Shown piece after piece: positions 27,707-35,418 of a stretch of DNA of 64,000 bases (its first letter is position 1; the number at the start of each line of letters is the position of its first letter). This DNA is from Methylobacter sp015476545 (GTDB lineage: Bacteria > Pseudomonadota > Gammaproteobacteria > Methylococcales > Methylomonadaceae), in contig NZ_CP197401.1 of assembly GCF_052162025.1 (NCBI RefSeq), positions 2,542,001-2,606,000 of the forward strand, read 5' to 3'. The notes under the pieces are model-generated. The model ran no database searches and was not told the origin of the DNA. It was given only the letters and a program-made list of their open reading frames with translations. The translations under genes were made by a program, and so were the position numbers.

Positions 27707-28953
27707 GAATATAAATCTCCGCTGATACAACCTTTCAGTGCCGCCCGCGCCACCGTCCTGGCGCTGGCGAGATAGGTTCTGCTGTCCCAATGCCCCATGC
27801 GCCCGCGAAAATTACGGTTGGACGTGGAAATACAGACATCGGTGGAGCCCAATACGCCCTTGTCTATGCCGCCGCACGGCCCGCAGCTGCTTTGATTGAA
27901 AATAGCCCCGGCTTCTGTCAGGGTTTTGACATAACCCTTGTCCAGCGCCTGTTTGAAGATATTGATTGAGGCCGGAATAATGATCAGGCGCACGTCGGGA
28001 TGAATGGTTTTTCCTTCCAGTTCTTCGGCGGCCTCCTGAATATCCTCGATTCTGCCGCTGGAGCAGGAGCCCAGGAAAGCCGTGCTGATCGGTATGCTGT
28101 CAAGCTCACTGAGCGCGACTACATTGGCCGGCGACCAGGGCTTGGCTATTCTTGGGCTGAGCTCTGATAGATCAAGCTCCAGAGTGTATTCGTAGTCGGC
28201 ATCAGCATCCGGCAACACCAAATTGCCCGGCGTCTGCTTGTCGCGCGCATGACAGTAAGCCAGCGTAATCTCGTCGGGCACAAAAACCCCGAACTTGGCG
28301 CCGATTTCAACCGCCATATTGGCGATCGCGAAACGGTCATCCTGAGACAATTTGGGCTGGGCATGATCGTGAAATTCGAGGCAGCGATACTGGGCGCCGT
28401 CCTCGCCCAGCAGGCGCAGCAGCTCCAGGATGATATCCCGCCCGCTGCAGGTTTCAGGCAGGCTGCCGTGGAAAATGACGCGTATCGTTTTCGGCTTGCG
28501 CAGCCAGGTCGTGCCTGTGGCCAGCGCGAACAGAATATCGGTAGAGCCCATGCCGGTGGCGCAAGCGCCCAATCCGCCGCCCATAATGGTATGGCTGTCG
28601 GCACCGACAATCAGGCTGCCCGGCTGGCACAGGCTGTTTTCGACCAGCAACTGGTGGCAAATGCCTTTATCCACCAATAAGTGGTCTATCTTCTGGTTTC
28701 GGGAAAAACGCAGAAAATTGGCGGAAATATCGGCACGTTCAATGCTGGCCGCCGGTGAGAAATGGTCATTGGTAAAAATGACTTTGCTTTTGTCCCAAAT
28801 GGATAATTGGCGCCGCTCGAACTCATTGATAAGCAAAGCAATGGTTGCGTCATGGCCCAGCAACGCATCTATCCTGGCATGCACATAGTCTTCCTGGCCG
28901 GTGCCGTTCAAGGCATGGCTGCGAATGACCTTGTCGCTTAATGTTTCCCGCAC
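27703..28953 (-). CDS. Aconitase-family dehydratase large subunit (LeuC/homoaconitase-like)
   Basis: The 416-residue [4Fe-4S] subunit shows LIVGADSHTIMGGGLG, then AFLGSCSSGRIEDI with the first cluster Cys, and NQSSCGPCGGIDKGVLG with the CxxC pair, followed by STSNRNFRGRMG. Length fits the prokaryotic HACN/LeuC type of about 420 residues. It dehydrates and rehydrates the product of the condensing enzyme encoded upstream (15 bp away). No isopropylmalate or homoisocitrate dehydrogenase is in the window, so either a housekeeping enzyme completes the elongation or the pathway uses the isomerised acid itself. Confidence 0.92.
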   Translation of the reverse strand: MRETLSDKVIRSHALNGTGQEDYVHARIDALLGHDATIALLINEFERRQLSIWDKSKVIFTNDHFSPAASIERADISANFLRFSRNQKIDHLLVDKGICHQLLVENSLCQPGSLIVGADSHTIMGGGLGACATGMGSTDILFALATGTTWLRKPKTIRVIFHGSLPETCSGRDIILELLRLLGEDGAQYRCLEFHDHAQPKLSQDDRFAIANMAVEIGAKFGVFVPDEITLAYCHARDKQTPGNLVLPDADADYEYTLELDLSELSPRIAKPWSPANVVALSELDSIPISTAFLGSCSSGRIEDIQEAAEELEGKTIHPDVRLIIIPASINIFKQALDKGYVKTLTEAGAIFNQSSCGPCGGIDKGVLGSTDVCISTSNRNFRGRMGHWDSRTYLASARTVARAALKGCISGDLYS

Positions 28954-28968
28954 AATAAACTCTCCGAA

Positions 28969-30186
28969 TCAGTCACTGACATGTTGGGCGAGAAAATCGG
29001 CAATTCTCACGCCTGACAAAGCCTGGGTACGAAACTGCAGGCAATCACTGTAAGCTTGTTTGTGGCGTTCCTTGCCGCGTTTTTCCATAGCCTTCTTGAC
29101 GCTGCCGAGTATCTGATGGACCATTTCTTCCTCTGCGTCGATATTGGCCTGTTTCAACAGATGGCGCACCAGCGCGGCGCCGCTGTGCTTGCCCAGCACA
29201 TATTCGGTTTTCGCGCCAACCCATGAAGAAGGCAGATATTCGTAACTTTTTGCATTTTTGAGCATGCCGTCGACATGTACGCCCGACTCGTGACGGTACA
29301 CATTAAAGCCGGTGACAGGTTTGGTCGGGCTGGTATGAATGCCGCTGATCCGCTCAACCTCCCGGGCCAGAACCGGCAGATAGTCGGGACGAACTGAATG
29401 CCCTACGAACAAAAGATGCTCCAGAGCGGCGATGGTCTCCGCCAGGTCGGCATTTCCGGCACGTTCCCCGATGCCGTTGACTGTACAGGTAATGCTGGAT
29501 GCGCCTGCGGCGACACTGGCCAGCGTATTGGCGACAGCCAGACCAAAATCGTTGTGGCAATGAGCACACAGCCTGACGTCTTTGGGGACCGCATCGTATA
29601 GGTGCGCTATCAACCGCTCCATGGCGTAGGGAAAAGTACAGCCGACCGTGTCGCAAACAATAATTCTCTTTATGGGTACATTGGCCAGCAATGTATTCAT
29701 AAAAAGCATCAATGATGAAAAGCTTGCCCGTGTTGCGTCCTCGAAAACCAGATTGACGCCCATGGCCCTGCCGGCCGCTTCTTCGGCCGCGGCTTTGAGC
29801 ATGCCGAGCGCCTTGGACCGGTCTGCGCCAAGGGTTTGCTGAATACGAAAATCACTGGTCGGAATGAACAAAAACACTTCATCGGCATGGGCTCTTTCGG
29901 CCGCGACAATATCGTTATGAACGGCGCGGGCGGTTGCGCCTATGCTTGAGCGCAGCCCCATGCTTTTCATTTCCTGCATAGCCTCGGTATCGGCGCAGCT
30001 GCTGGCCGGAAAGCCCGCATCCAGAACATCAACCCCCGCTTCCGATAATAACTTTGCCAACCTTAGCTTTTCTTCCAGCGAGAACCAGACGCCCGGCGCC
30101 TGCTCTCCATCGCGCAAGGTGCAATCAATCGTCTCGATTTTGGCAGGGATATTGGCGTAGATGCCCTTAATTTCTTTCTGCTCCAC
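28969..30186 (-). CDS. Homocitrate/2-isopropylmalate synthase-family condensing enzyme
   Basis: The 405-residue enzyme has the DRE-TIM signature IDCTLRDGEQAPGVWFS (about residues 18-34), EDATRAS, CDTVGCTFP, the metal-binding HCHNDFGLAVANT (His pair), NGIGERAGNADLAE, and HESGVHVDGM with GKHSGAALVRHLL. Size and ending match NifV/AksA-type homocitrate synthases, which lack the regulatory domain of LeuA. It condenses acetyl-CoA with a 2-oxo acid. Translation starts at GTG with a strong AGGAGG site 10 nt upstream. It begins the block with the two dehydratase subunits. The 2-oxo acid used cannot be determined by eye. Confidence 0.92.
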   Translation of the reverse strand: MEQKEIKGIYANIPAKIETIDCTLRDGEQAPGVWFSLEEKLRLAKLLSEAGVDVLDAGFPASSCADTEAMQEMKSMGLRSSIGATARAVHNDIVAAERAHADEVFLFIPTSDFRIQQTLGADRSKALGMLKAAAEEAAGRAMGVNLVFEDATRASFSSLMLFMNTLLANVPIKRIIVCDTVGCTFPYAMERLIAHLYDAVPKDVRLCAHCHNDFGLAVANTLASVAAGASSITCTVNGIGERAGNADLAETIAALEHLLFVGHSVRPDYLPVLAREVERISGIHTSPTKPVTGFNVYRHESGVHVDGMLKNAKSYEYLPSSWVGAKTEYVLGKHSGAALVRHLLKQANIDAEEEMVHQILGSVKKAMEKRGKERHKQAYSDCLQFRTQALSGVRIADFLAQHVSD

Positions 30187-30199
30187 TGTTTATATCCTC

Positions 30200-30778
30200 C
30201 TAATTAATGGTGGCTAGACCGCTAATATTTCCCCGATCAGGGAAATCGGCCTTAAATAGTTTGGCCTCCGCGGCATAACCGCGCATCTCAAGCCGTACGC
30301 TGAATAACCTGAACGCACCGGCTGCCGCTTTCCGATCATTGTCTGACAAGCCCTCGAGCAAAGGGACAACGTGTTTCAATGTATCGGCGCCATCCAGCCA
30401 GAGATCCTGCCCGGCTTGGTTCAATGCCAGCTCAATCAGCCGGGAGGCGATTTTTCCTTGATTTTTAAGAAGATCCTCGATCGCCAGTGAGCGCCGGATA
30501 AGCTTTTCCGCGTCTTTAAACTGTCCTCGCTGGCGCTCCAGATAGCCTAGCTGATACAACAGCTCCGAGACTTCCGAGGGCGCAAAGACCTGATCGTCCG
30601 CAATCTTCAGCGCCTGATGGCAGGCTTGAGCCGCCATATCTATCAGCCCGTTGCTTTCAGCGGTCGAACAGACTTTTATCTGTTTGTCATAGTCAATTCT
30701 GGCGTCGTTGTAGTTGCAGCTGCCCAGGGGTAACAGCAGTGATAGTGAGAACAGGATTTTACTCTTGATCCATTTCAT
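30200..30778 (-). CDS. TPR-containing lipoprotein
   Basis: The 192-residue product has a lipoprotein signal peptide (ILFSLSLLLPLGSC, lipobox LGSC with Cys21) and two to three helical repeats of TPR type, such as LLYQLGYLERQRGQFKDAEK. It should be anchored to the outer or inner membrane facing the periplasm. It follows the di-heme cytochrome gene, with a strong hairpin between them, and is 13 bp upstream of the condensing enzyme, so it belongs to cluster unit 3. TPR lipoproteins usually scaffold partners; pairing with the cytochrome is a guess. Confidence 0.78.
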   Translation of the reverse strand: MKWIKSKILFSLSLLLPLGSCNYNDARIDYDKQIKVCSTAESNGLIDMAAQACHQALKIADDQVFAPSEVSELLYQLGYLERQRGQFKDAEKLIRRSLAIEDLLKNQGKIASRLIELALNQAGQDLWLDGADTLKHVVPLLEGLSDNDRKAAAGAFRLFSVRLEMRGYAAEAKLFKADFPDRGNISGLATIN

Positions 30779-30816
30779 AAGAGTCGACGTGTCATTATTC
30801 GGTTAGCGTTTCAATG

Positions 30817-30854
30817 CCCGTTGCCGGACCGGAAGATACCGGTCCGACAACGGG
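30817..30854 (-). promoter_or_regulatory. Strong intercistronic stem-loop
   Basis: CCCGTTGCCGGACCGG pairs with CCGGTCCGACAACGGG, with one mismatch/bulge near the middle and a 6-nt loop. It lies between the di-heme cytochrome stop (30883) and the lipoprotein start (30778). No T-run follows on the minus strand, so it is more likely an mRNA-stabilising or attenuating hairpin than a full terminator. Confidence 0.5.
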
Positions 30855-30882
30855 GCTGGCTAATTCAGCCGCTATACTGAAT

Positions 30883-32361
30883 TTACTTTTTTTGCGGCAC
30901 GATCTGCAGTGTCTTCAAAAATGCCACAAGCGCTTTTTGATCCTCTACCGGTTTCTCGGCGAAGGCGTCGCGAGAGGCGCGGGCTTCTCCGCCGTGGTAC
31001 AGAATGGCTTCTGTAATGGTGCTGATGTCGCCGCGGTGGCCATAAGGCGCAGTATTGCCGACATCCCATAATTTGCGGGTCAAGAAGAATTCGGAACCGG
31101 GCTTGCCGTTCTGGTCCGGCCGGCCCTGCGCGAGCTGCTCGTTGCAGAACCAGCGGATAGGATTGGCGCTATTGGCATCATCGCACAGGTTGTGGCGTTT
31201 AAGATCGGTATAAGCGCGGACAATGGCCGTATTTTTGGGGCCTTTTTCAAGTCTGGGCTTGTCGCCGGTCTTGGTCATGTCGAAGGAAAAATTCGGACAG
31301 CCGTCCTCGGCGGATTTGCAGTTGCCGGCAGGGTTGTACGGGTTAGGCTCGACAAAATGGCGGGTGTTCAGCACCATTGAAGGCACGTGACAGGAGGTAC
31401 AGCCGACATCGTTGAATACCTTTTCACCGTGTTTAACAACCTCGCGCTCTTCGTGTTTTTCCGGCATGACCTGCACCGGCGTGGATAATTGAGCCTGCCA
31501 GATGCTAATGGCGGTCTCGTCGCCGATGGTCAGCTCGCGCTCGACGCCGTCTCCATCAAAATCCATGCCTTTAGACGGATTCAAGTCAAAACGCTCCTCG
31601 GCTTGCATGCCGTGATGGTGGTTCATGGCATTGTTAGAGAATTCGCGCAATGAAATGACTTTGCCTGCTTGATGAAAAGGCTTGACTATCAGATCGTGAT
31701 CTATGCCTTCCGATTCAACCACTTGCCCGTTAGCAATTTTGACCTTGAACTTGACGCCTTTCGTGGTCAGCGTATGAACGCCGTCACCCAGGCCGGCTCT
31801 TTGCGCCTGAAGATCCGCCGTCATTTCGCGCGCCAGCATTTCGATCGGCCCTGAGCCGTGCATGCCCAGGGTGTTGCGGCTGTTGCTTCTTGTCGGGCTT
31901 ACAGACAGCGTGACAGGATCCAGCGTCTGGGCCAAAACAAATACGTTGGCGACAAAATCGCCCGCGCCGCCGCTTTCGGGCTGAGCATGGCAGCCGGAAC
32001 AGGCATCGGAATCCGGGGCCGAAGTGCGCAGTTTTTCAACCTGTGCCGCGGTGATGGGTTCACCCTCTTCTGAGAAGCTGGGAATGTCGCGTTTGTCGCC
32101 GCCGCCAGTCGTTTCAGGTCGGCCTGAACCGTCGCAACGGTTGAATCTGGCGTCAAACAGCGATTTACCGTGGTTGCTGATTTGCTGGAAGCTGAGAGCG
32201 CCACTATTGATGTCTGCCTGTTCTATTGAGAAAGGAACGGTCGGGGAATCCGCTTCAAGTCCGGGCGGACAGATTTTAGGAGCGGCTACGACCGCACTGC
32301 CAAAATGAGAGGATAAAAGCCCGAATAAAATGTAAGGTATTAATTTATATTGCTGCTCCAC
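30883..32361 (-). CDS. Periplasmic di-heme c-type cytochrome, DHOR/cytochrome c peroxidase-like
   Basis: The 492-residue protein has a signal peptide (hydrophobic run YILFGLLSSHFGSAVVA, cleavage near AVVAA) and two heme c sites: CSGCH (Cys121-His125) and CTSCH in the middle, giving a di-heme oxidoreductase plan like the DUF1111/thiol-oxidoreductase family. NAMNHHHGMQAEERFD and DVGNTAPYGHRGDIST contain conserved His and Tyr positions of that family. It starts at GTG with GGAG upstream. As first gene of cluster unit 3 it would act in the periplasm, perhaps oxidising the exported product or receiving electrons. Substrate unknown; MauG- or RoxA-like chemistry is an open alternative. Confidence 0.85.
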   Translation of the reverse strand: MEQQYKLIPYILFGLLSSHFGSAVVAAPKICPPGLEADSPTVPFSIEQADINSGALSFQQISNHGKSLFDARFNRCDGSGRPETTGGGDKRDIPSFSEEGEPITAAQVEKLRTSAPDSDACSGCHAQPESGGAGDFVANVFVLAQTLDPVTLSVSPTRSNSRNTLGMHGSGPIEMLAREMTADLQAQRAGLGDGVHTLTTKGVKFKVKIANGQVVESEGIDHDLIVKPFHQAGKVISLREFSNNAMNHHHGMQAEERFDLNPSKGMDFDGDGVERELTIGDETAISIWQAQLSTPVQVMPEKHEEREVVKHGEKVFNDVGCTSCHVPSMVLNTRHFVEPNPYNPAGNCKSAEDGCPNFSFDMTKTGDKPRLEKGPKNTAIVRAYTDLKRHNLCDDANSANPIRWFCNEQLAQGRPDQNGKPGSEFFLTRKLWDVGNTAPYGHRGDISTITEAILYHGGEARASRDAFAEKPVEDQKALVAFLKTLQIVPQKK

Positions 32362-32777
32362 AAGATTTTCTCCAATTATGAGATGATTGTTCTACTTGTT
32401 ATATTCACTCCGGCGCTGCTTGGGCTTCCTTTTTTAACGTAGCTGAGCGGCGCCTGCTAATGCTAATGATGCAGAAAAATTATCGAGCATTAACTAACTG
32501 GTAGCAAGCTAGAGGATCAGCTTGAGCAATGCCGTGCCATCGAATAACGGCATGACATGCTGATGCCTAAATAATCCGTAAACGCCATCTCAATCGCAAC
32601 TTTAAATGCTCCTTCACTTTTCTCCTTAAAGGCTGATGAGATCGGCTAATCTTCAACCCCAGACGAGACCGTTGCATCATCCGTATTAAATACACCCTCT
32701 GTACTAAATACTTCTGGATAGAACCAGCTGAACCTTAACTCACACCCCACATTAAAATTGAAATGCCAAGTTCCGCC

Positions 32778-32872
32778 CTGTTGAACATCGAAGTACTTGC
32801 AGGATAGTTTGAAGAAATGGATCGTTGAAATCTGTGAAAAATTACACAGGCAATATGTGATTTATTTACATG
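32778..32872 (-). promoter_or_regulatory. Cluster promoter module, copy 3
   Basis: It reads toward unit 3. The upstream operator TGTGATTTATTTACA is at 32856-32870 and the palindrome TGTGAAAAATTACACA at 32833-32848. The -10-like AACTAT on the minus strand is at 32809-32804, then the conserved TTCGATGTTCAAC tract. Spacing matches the other copies exactly. The predicted start is near 32797, about 436 nt before the di-heme cytochrome. That leader (32362-32797) holds only short open frames and no gene I can support. Confidence 0.66.
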
Positions 32873-32954
32873 AATAGAAATGGTCCCAGAGAACTGGGCG
32901 GTGGCTTAAGTGATAAAACGGCTCTATGGTGATCTCAACGCATGAGGAAAAAAC

Positions 32955-33074
32955 GTGAGTGAGAAAAGAAGCAATTACTCGCCCCAGTTCAAAGCCAAGA
33001 TGACTCTGGCAGCGCTGAGAGGCGATAAGACCTTAGCCGAATTGTCGGCCGAGTTTGATGTCTACCTGAATTAG
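32955..33074 (+). pseudogene. IS3-family transposase OrfA N-terminal remnant
   Basis: Starting at GTG, 39 codons encode MSEKRSNYSPQFKAKMTL and KTLAELSAEFDV before a stop. This is the helix-turn-helix start of an IS3-type OrfA. The rest of the element is missing, so it is a dead fragment. It sits about 80 bp from promoter module copy 3 and belongs to a different IS3 subgroup than the complete element at 37.3 kb. Confidence 0.75.
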
Positions 33075-33190
33075 ACCACCTCAACGCTGACCAGCTCAGC
33101 ATCAGCGATCAAACACCAACACATGACGACTTGGGAAAAATTAGAGGCTGTTTGCGAATAGCCGTAATCAGAAAATACTTAATCAAAGCC

Positions 33191-33325
33191 GGGGAACACC
33201 GGCTTTTTTGTATCTCATTAATTAAAAAATAAGAAATGAGCGGTAACATCATGACCGAGGGATTACACCCCACCCTCACTTACAGTGAAGTCTCTATTCA
33301 GCCCCTTTTTAACAGGGGCTTTTTT
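33191..33325 (+). repeat. Left copy of a diverged direct repeat with two hairpins
   Basis: This segment holds a CCGG...CCGG hairpin followed by TTTTTT, then CTCATTAATTA, CGGTAACATCATGA, GAGGGATTACACCCCACCCTC, TATTCAGCC and a second hairpin GCCCC...GGGGC with a T-run. The same ordered elements recur at 33842-33978. Both hairpins look like plus-strand terminators. Confidence 0.7.
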
Positions 33326-33472
33326 GGCTTTTTGTTCTTCCATTGCGAGCGCTTGAGTCAGTGTCAGTATAACCAATAGTGAGCATCAAAGCTCAGCCAA
33401 GCCCACCATTTACTGGCAGTTTTATTTTTGTCAACTATGCTTATCTTGTGTTTCTTGCACAGTACAAACAAT

Positions 33473-33805
33473 ATGAAATTAGAGACAGAACCAGATAAAA
33501 AACTGTATAGATTTATTGAGTCGCGTGCTAAAGATAAGAGAAAGCATGACCGCCGAAAAGAACCCGCTTTTAGGCCCTATGACGTAACTCAGGAGCATAT
33601 TGAGAAGATTAAACAGGCAAGTGGAGCAATATTGGCAATATCAGACATGCTTAGACGGTTTCAAGTGGATGAGGAATGCGAAAGTCTTATACCGGAAGCC
33701 ATCAAGAGCAACTTTAACAAAGTGACTATGCTAGACGCTGTCAATCTGCTAGCCGATACAATCGGAGAATCAGCGGAATATTTAGAGAAACTCCACCTAA
33801 AGTAA
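33473..33805 (+). CDS. Small hypothetical protein inside repeat-flanked cassette
   Basis: The 110-residue charged protein (MKLETEPDKKLYRFIESRAK at the start) has no domain I recognise; the N-terminal half is very basic and the C-terminal half helical (MLDAVNLLADTIGESAEYLEKL). An in-frame upstream start at 33428 exists, but the ATG at 33473 begins the hydrophilic protein. It is flanked on both sides by copies of a 130-bp repeat with terminators, like a self-contained cassette near a tRNA-targeted island. Function unknown. Confidence 0.55.
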   Translation: MKLETEPDKKLYRFIESRAKDKRKHDRRKEPAFRPYDVTQEHIEKIKQASGAILAISDMLRRFQVDEECESLIPEAIKSNFNKVTMLDAVNLLADTIGESAEYLEKLHLK

Positions 33806-33841
33806 CCGAAGCATTACATCAAAGAACAATCATCAATCAAG

Positions 33842-33978
33842 GCTGGCTATATGCTGGCCTTTTTTGTGGCTCATTAATTAGTCGACAAGAAATTAACGGT
33901 AACATCATGAGTGAGGGTTTACGCTCTCACCCTCAATACAAAGTCCTTATTCAGCCTCTTTCAATAGGGGCTTTTTTG
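33842..33978 (+). repeat. Right copy of the diverged direct repeat
   Basis: It contains GGCT...(A)TGCTGGCCTTTTTTGTGG as the first hairpin region, CTCATTAATTA, ACGGTAACATCATGAGTGAGGG (shared with the left copy apart from a few changes), TATTCAGCC and a final AGCCTC...GGGGCTTTTTT hairpin. The copies differ at many positions but keep order and spacing over about 130 bp. Confidence 0.7.
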
Positions 33979-34052
33979 TGCCTGATGCATCGGCAATTGT
34001 TGCGTTCCTGTTGAGTAAATCCGGTTACATATTGTTTACATTTCTTTGAGAC

Positions 34053-34089
34053 AATAAAAAAGGGTTACAGATTTTTTTCTGCAACCCCT
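34053..34089 (-). terminator. Rho-independent terminator of displaced tRNA 3' end
   Basis: On the minus strand, GGGTTGCAG and CTGTAACCC form a stem, followed by TTTTTTATT. It directly follows the 3' tRNA fragment at 34098-34138 and is probably the original terminator of the tRNA-Lys gene before island insertion. Confidence 0.65.
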
Positions 34090-34097
34090 TGATTTTA

Positions 34098-34138
34098 ATG
34101 GTGGGGCGTCAGGGACTCGAACCCTGGACCCATGGATT
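34098..34138. repeat. attL-like 41-bp direct repeat (3' half of tRNA-Lys)
   Basis: These 41 bp are identical to 45583-45623, which lie in the 3' half (anticodon loop to CCA) of the intact tRNA-Lys. A tRNA 3'-end duplication of this kind is the usual footprint of tyrosine-integrase insertion. The fragment here has no 5' half and is not a functional tRNA. Confidence 0.85.
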
Positions 34139-34543
34139 GTTAATCCGTCGTCGTAAAGGCAGCAAAGATAACATCACGCGCTGGACGCCCAGGTTAAGAG
34201 AAAATTGGGAAGCGCTCAAGCAAAAGCGTAACAAGATTCTGTTTGATCGCAAACAGCCTCACCCTATCCTTGCCGATAAGCGGTTTTTGCTCATCAGCGA
34301 GCGCACCGGCAATAAAATCAATATCAGCTCACTGCAAACCGCTATGCAGCGCATCCAGCGCGCAGCTGCAGAACAGGCCAAAAGGGATGGCGTGGAATAT
34401 AACTACTTCACCTTCCATGACCTGAAGCGCAAGGGCATTTCGATACTGAAGGCGACAAACTGAAAGCCAGCGGCCACAGATCGGCGGCCATGATGCGGGT
34501 TTATGACGTTAAACCGGACGTCGTAAAACCGACAAAAAACTGA
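34139..34543 (+). pseudogene. Tyrosine recombinase (phage integrase) remnant, 5'-truncated and frameshifted
   Basis: From the att core onward, codons encode RRKGSKDNITRWTPRL, ADKRFLLISERTG and YFTFHDLKRKGIS, the box II HxxR-like region of phage integrases. The frame then breaks at about 34440. In the next frame, DTEGDKLKASGHRSAAMM and VYDVKPDVV complete the C-terminus with the GH and Tyr motifs. The N-terminal half is missing exactly at the att core. It is a non-functional relic of the island's integrase. Confidence 0.85.
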
Positions 34544-34579
34544 TAAGAGGGCTATTTGAGAATCCCTATGGCGATATAA

Positions 34580-34807
34580 TTAATCACGTCCAGCGTATTT
34601 AATTGCGGTTAAGGCTACACCAGAAATAACCATGCCTATAGTCAAGCCAGCAACCTTAGGCAGACCTAGGCCAAATAGTAATAGACTAGTAGTAACACCG
34701 ATCATTACCGATATTACCACTCTAATTATCGAATCAGCCCAATTCGGCCCTTGATACCATTCCTGCTTTTTTTCTAGCTTTGATATGCTAGTTGTGTTTG
34801 TTCCCAT
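34580..34807 (-). CDS. Small two-helix membrane protein
   Basis: The roughly 75-residue protein has a charged N-terminus (SKLEKKQEWYQGPNWAD) and two hydrophobic segments (VVISVMIGVTTSLLLFGLGL and VAGLTIGMVISGVALTA). The ATG at 34807 is chosen because GGAG lies 7 nt upstream; an upstream in-frame start at 34825 is possible. It lies 9 bp downstream of another small membrane protein, so the two form a pair. Function unknown. Confidence 0.55.
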   Translation of the reverse strand: MGTNTTSISKLEKKQEWYQGPNWADSIIRVVISVMIGVTTSLLLFGLGLPKVAGLTIGMVISGVALTAIKYAGRD

Positions 34808-34834
34808 CAGAAGGCTCCAAAACATTTAAGACGA

Positions 34835-35017
34835 TCAATCACATGCTATTAGATATATAACCAACAATATACCAACTCCATTAAATACCGCTTCAAAAAT
34901 GTCCTCTGCAATATTTTTAGAAGGTTTGCCCATCATTTCGCGTACGAACCATTGAACAAATGGCGGAACGAAGGTAAACAGTACATCTTTGATATCCAAG
35001 AAATTGCAATTATCCAT
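34835..35017 (-). CDS. Small membrane protein, partner of the downstream one
   Basis: About 60 residues, starting MDNCNFLDIKDVLFTFVPPF after a strong GGGGAGG ribosome site. One clear C-terminal membrane segment (VFNGVGILLVIYLIACD) and a hydrophobic N-terminal part are seen. No family recognised. It and the following gene could be a holin-like or toxin-like pair from the island, but nothing in the sequence proves that. Confidence 0.5.
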   Translation of the reverse strand: MDNCNFLDIKDVLFTFVPPFVQWFVREMMGKPSKNIAEDIFEAVFNGVGILLVIYLIACD

Positions 35018-35418
35018 GCAGCCTCCCCGCAATGTAATTCTTCAGAACAATCAACCTGTGCTGTTGCCGTTATCTTGTGAAGTTTATTGCGTCCTGAAAC
35101 AATCTTTATATTCGATATAAATAGCAAATTTCAATGATGTGCATCAGAAGAAGCTGCTTTAGTGTTGCAGCAGTTCGGCCTGGAGAATGCTGAGGAAGAT
35201 AATCATGTGCCGAACAAAAAAGTCAGAAACTTATGGCGGCCTGTTGCGGATCGATTATCAGGCTACTAAGGTTCCCGGTCCAGTCACGGACTGGATAGCT
35301 TCCTGGACATGAGGACGTTAGTTGACTCGTAGAACATAGTTCTCAGTCCCATTTCTTCCTGGCTATAAAGGGAACTTATATAGACACTAAATAAACTGAT
35401 TGCATTATTGCGTATAGA

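Noticed and set aside
32362..32797. A coding gene in the leader of the di-heme cytochrome
   Set aside because: A frame of about 45 codons reading KYFDVQQGGTWHFN and onward is open, but the equivalent frames after promoter copies 1 and 2 do not encode similar protein and no start codon or ribosome site is convincing.
34098..34160. A second functional tRNA gene
   Set aside because: Only the 3' half is present; bases beyond 34138 do not form the D arm or acceptor 5' strand and instead continue into integrase codons.
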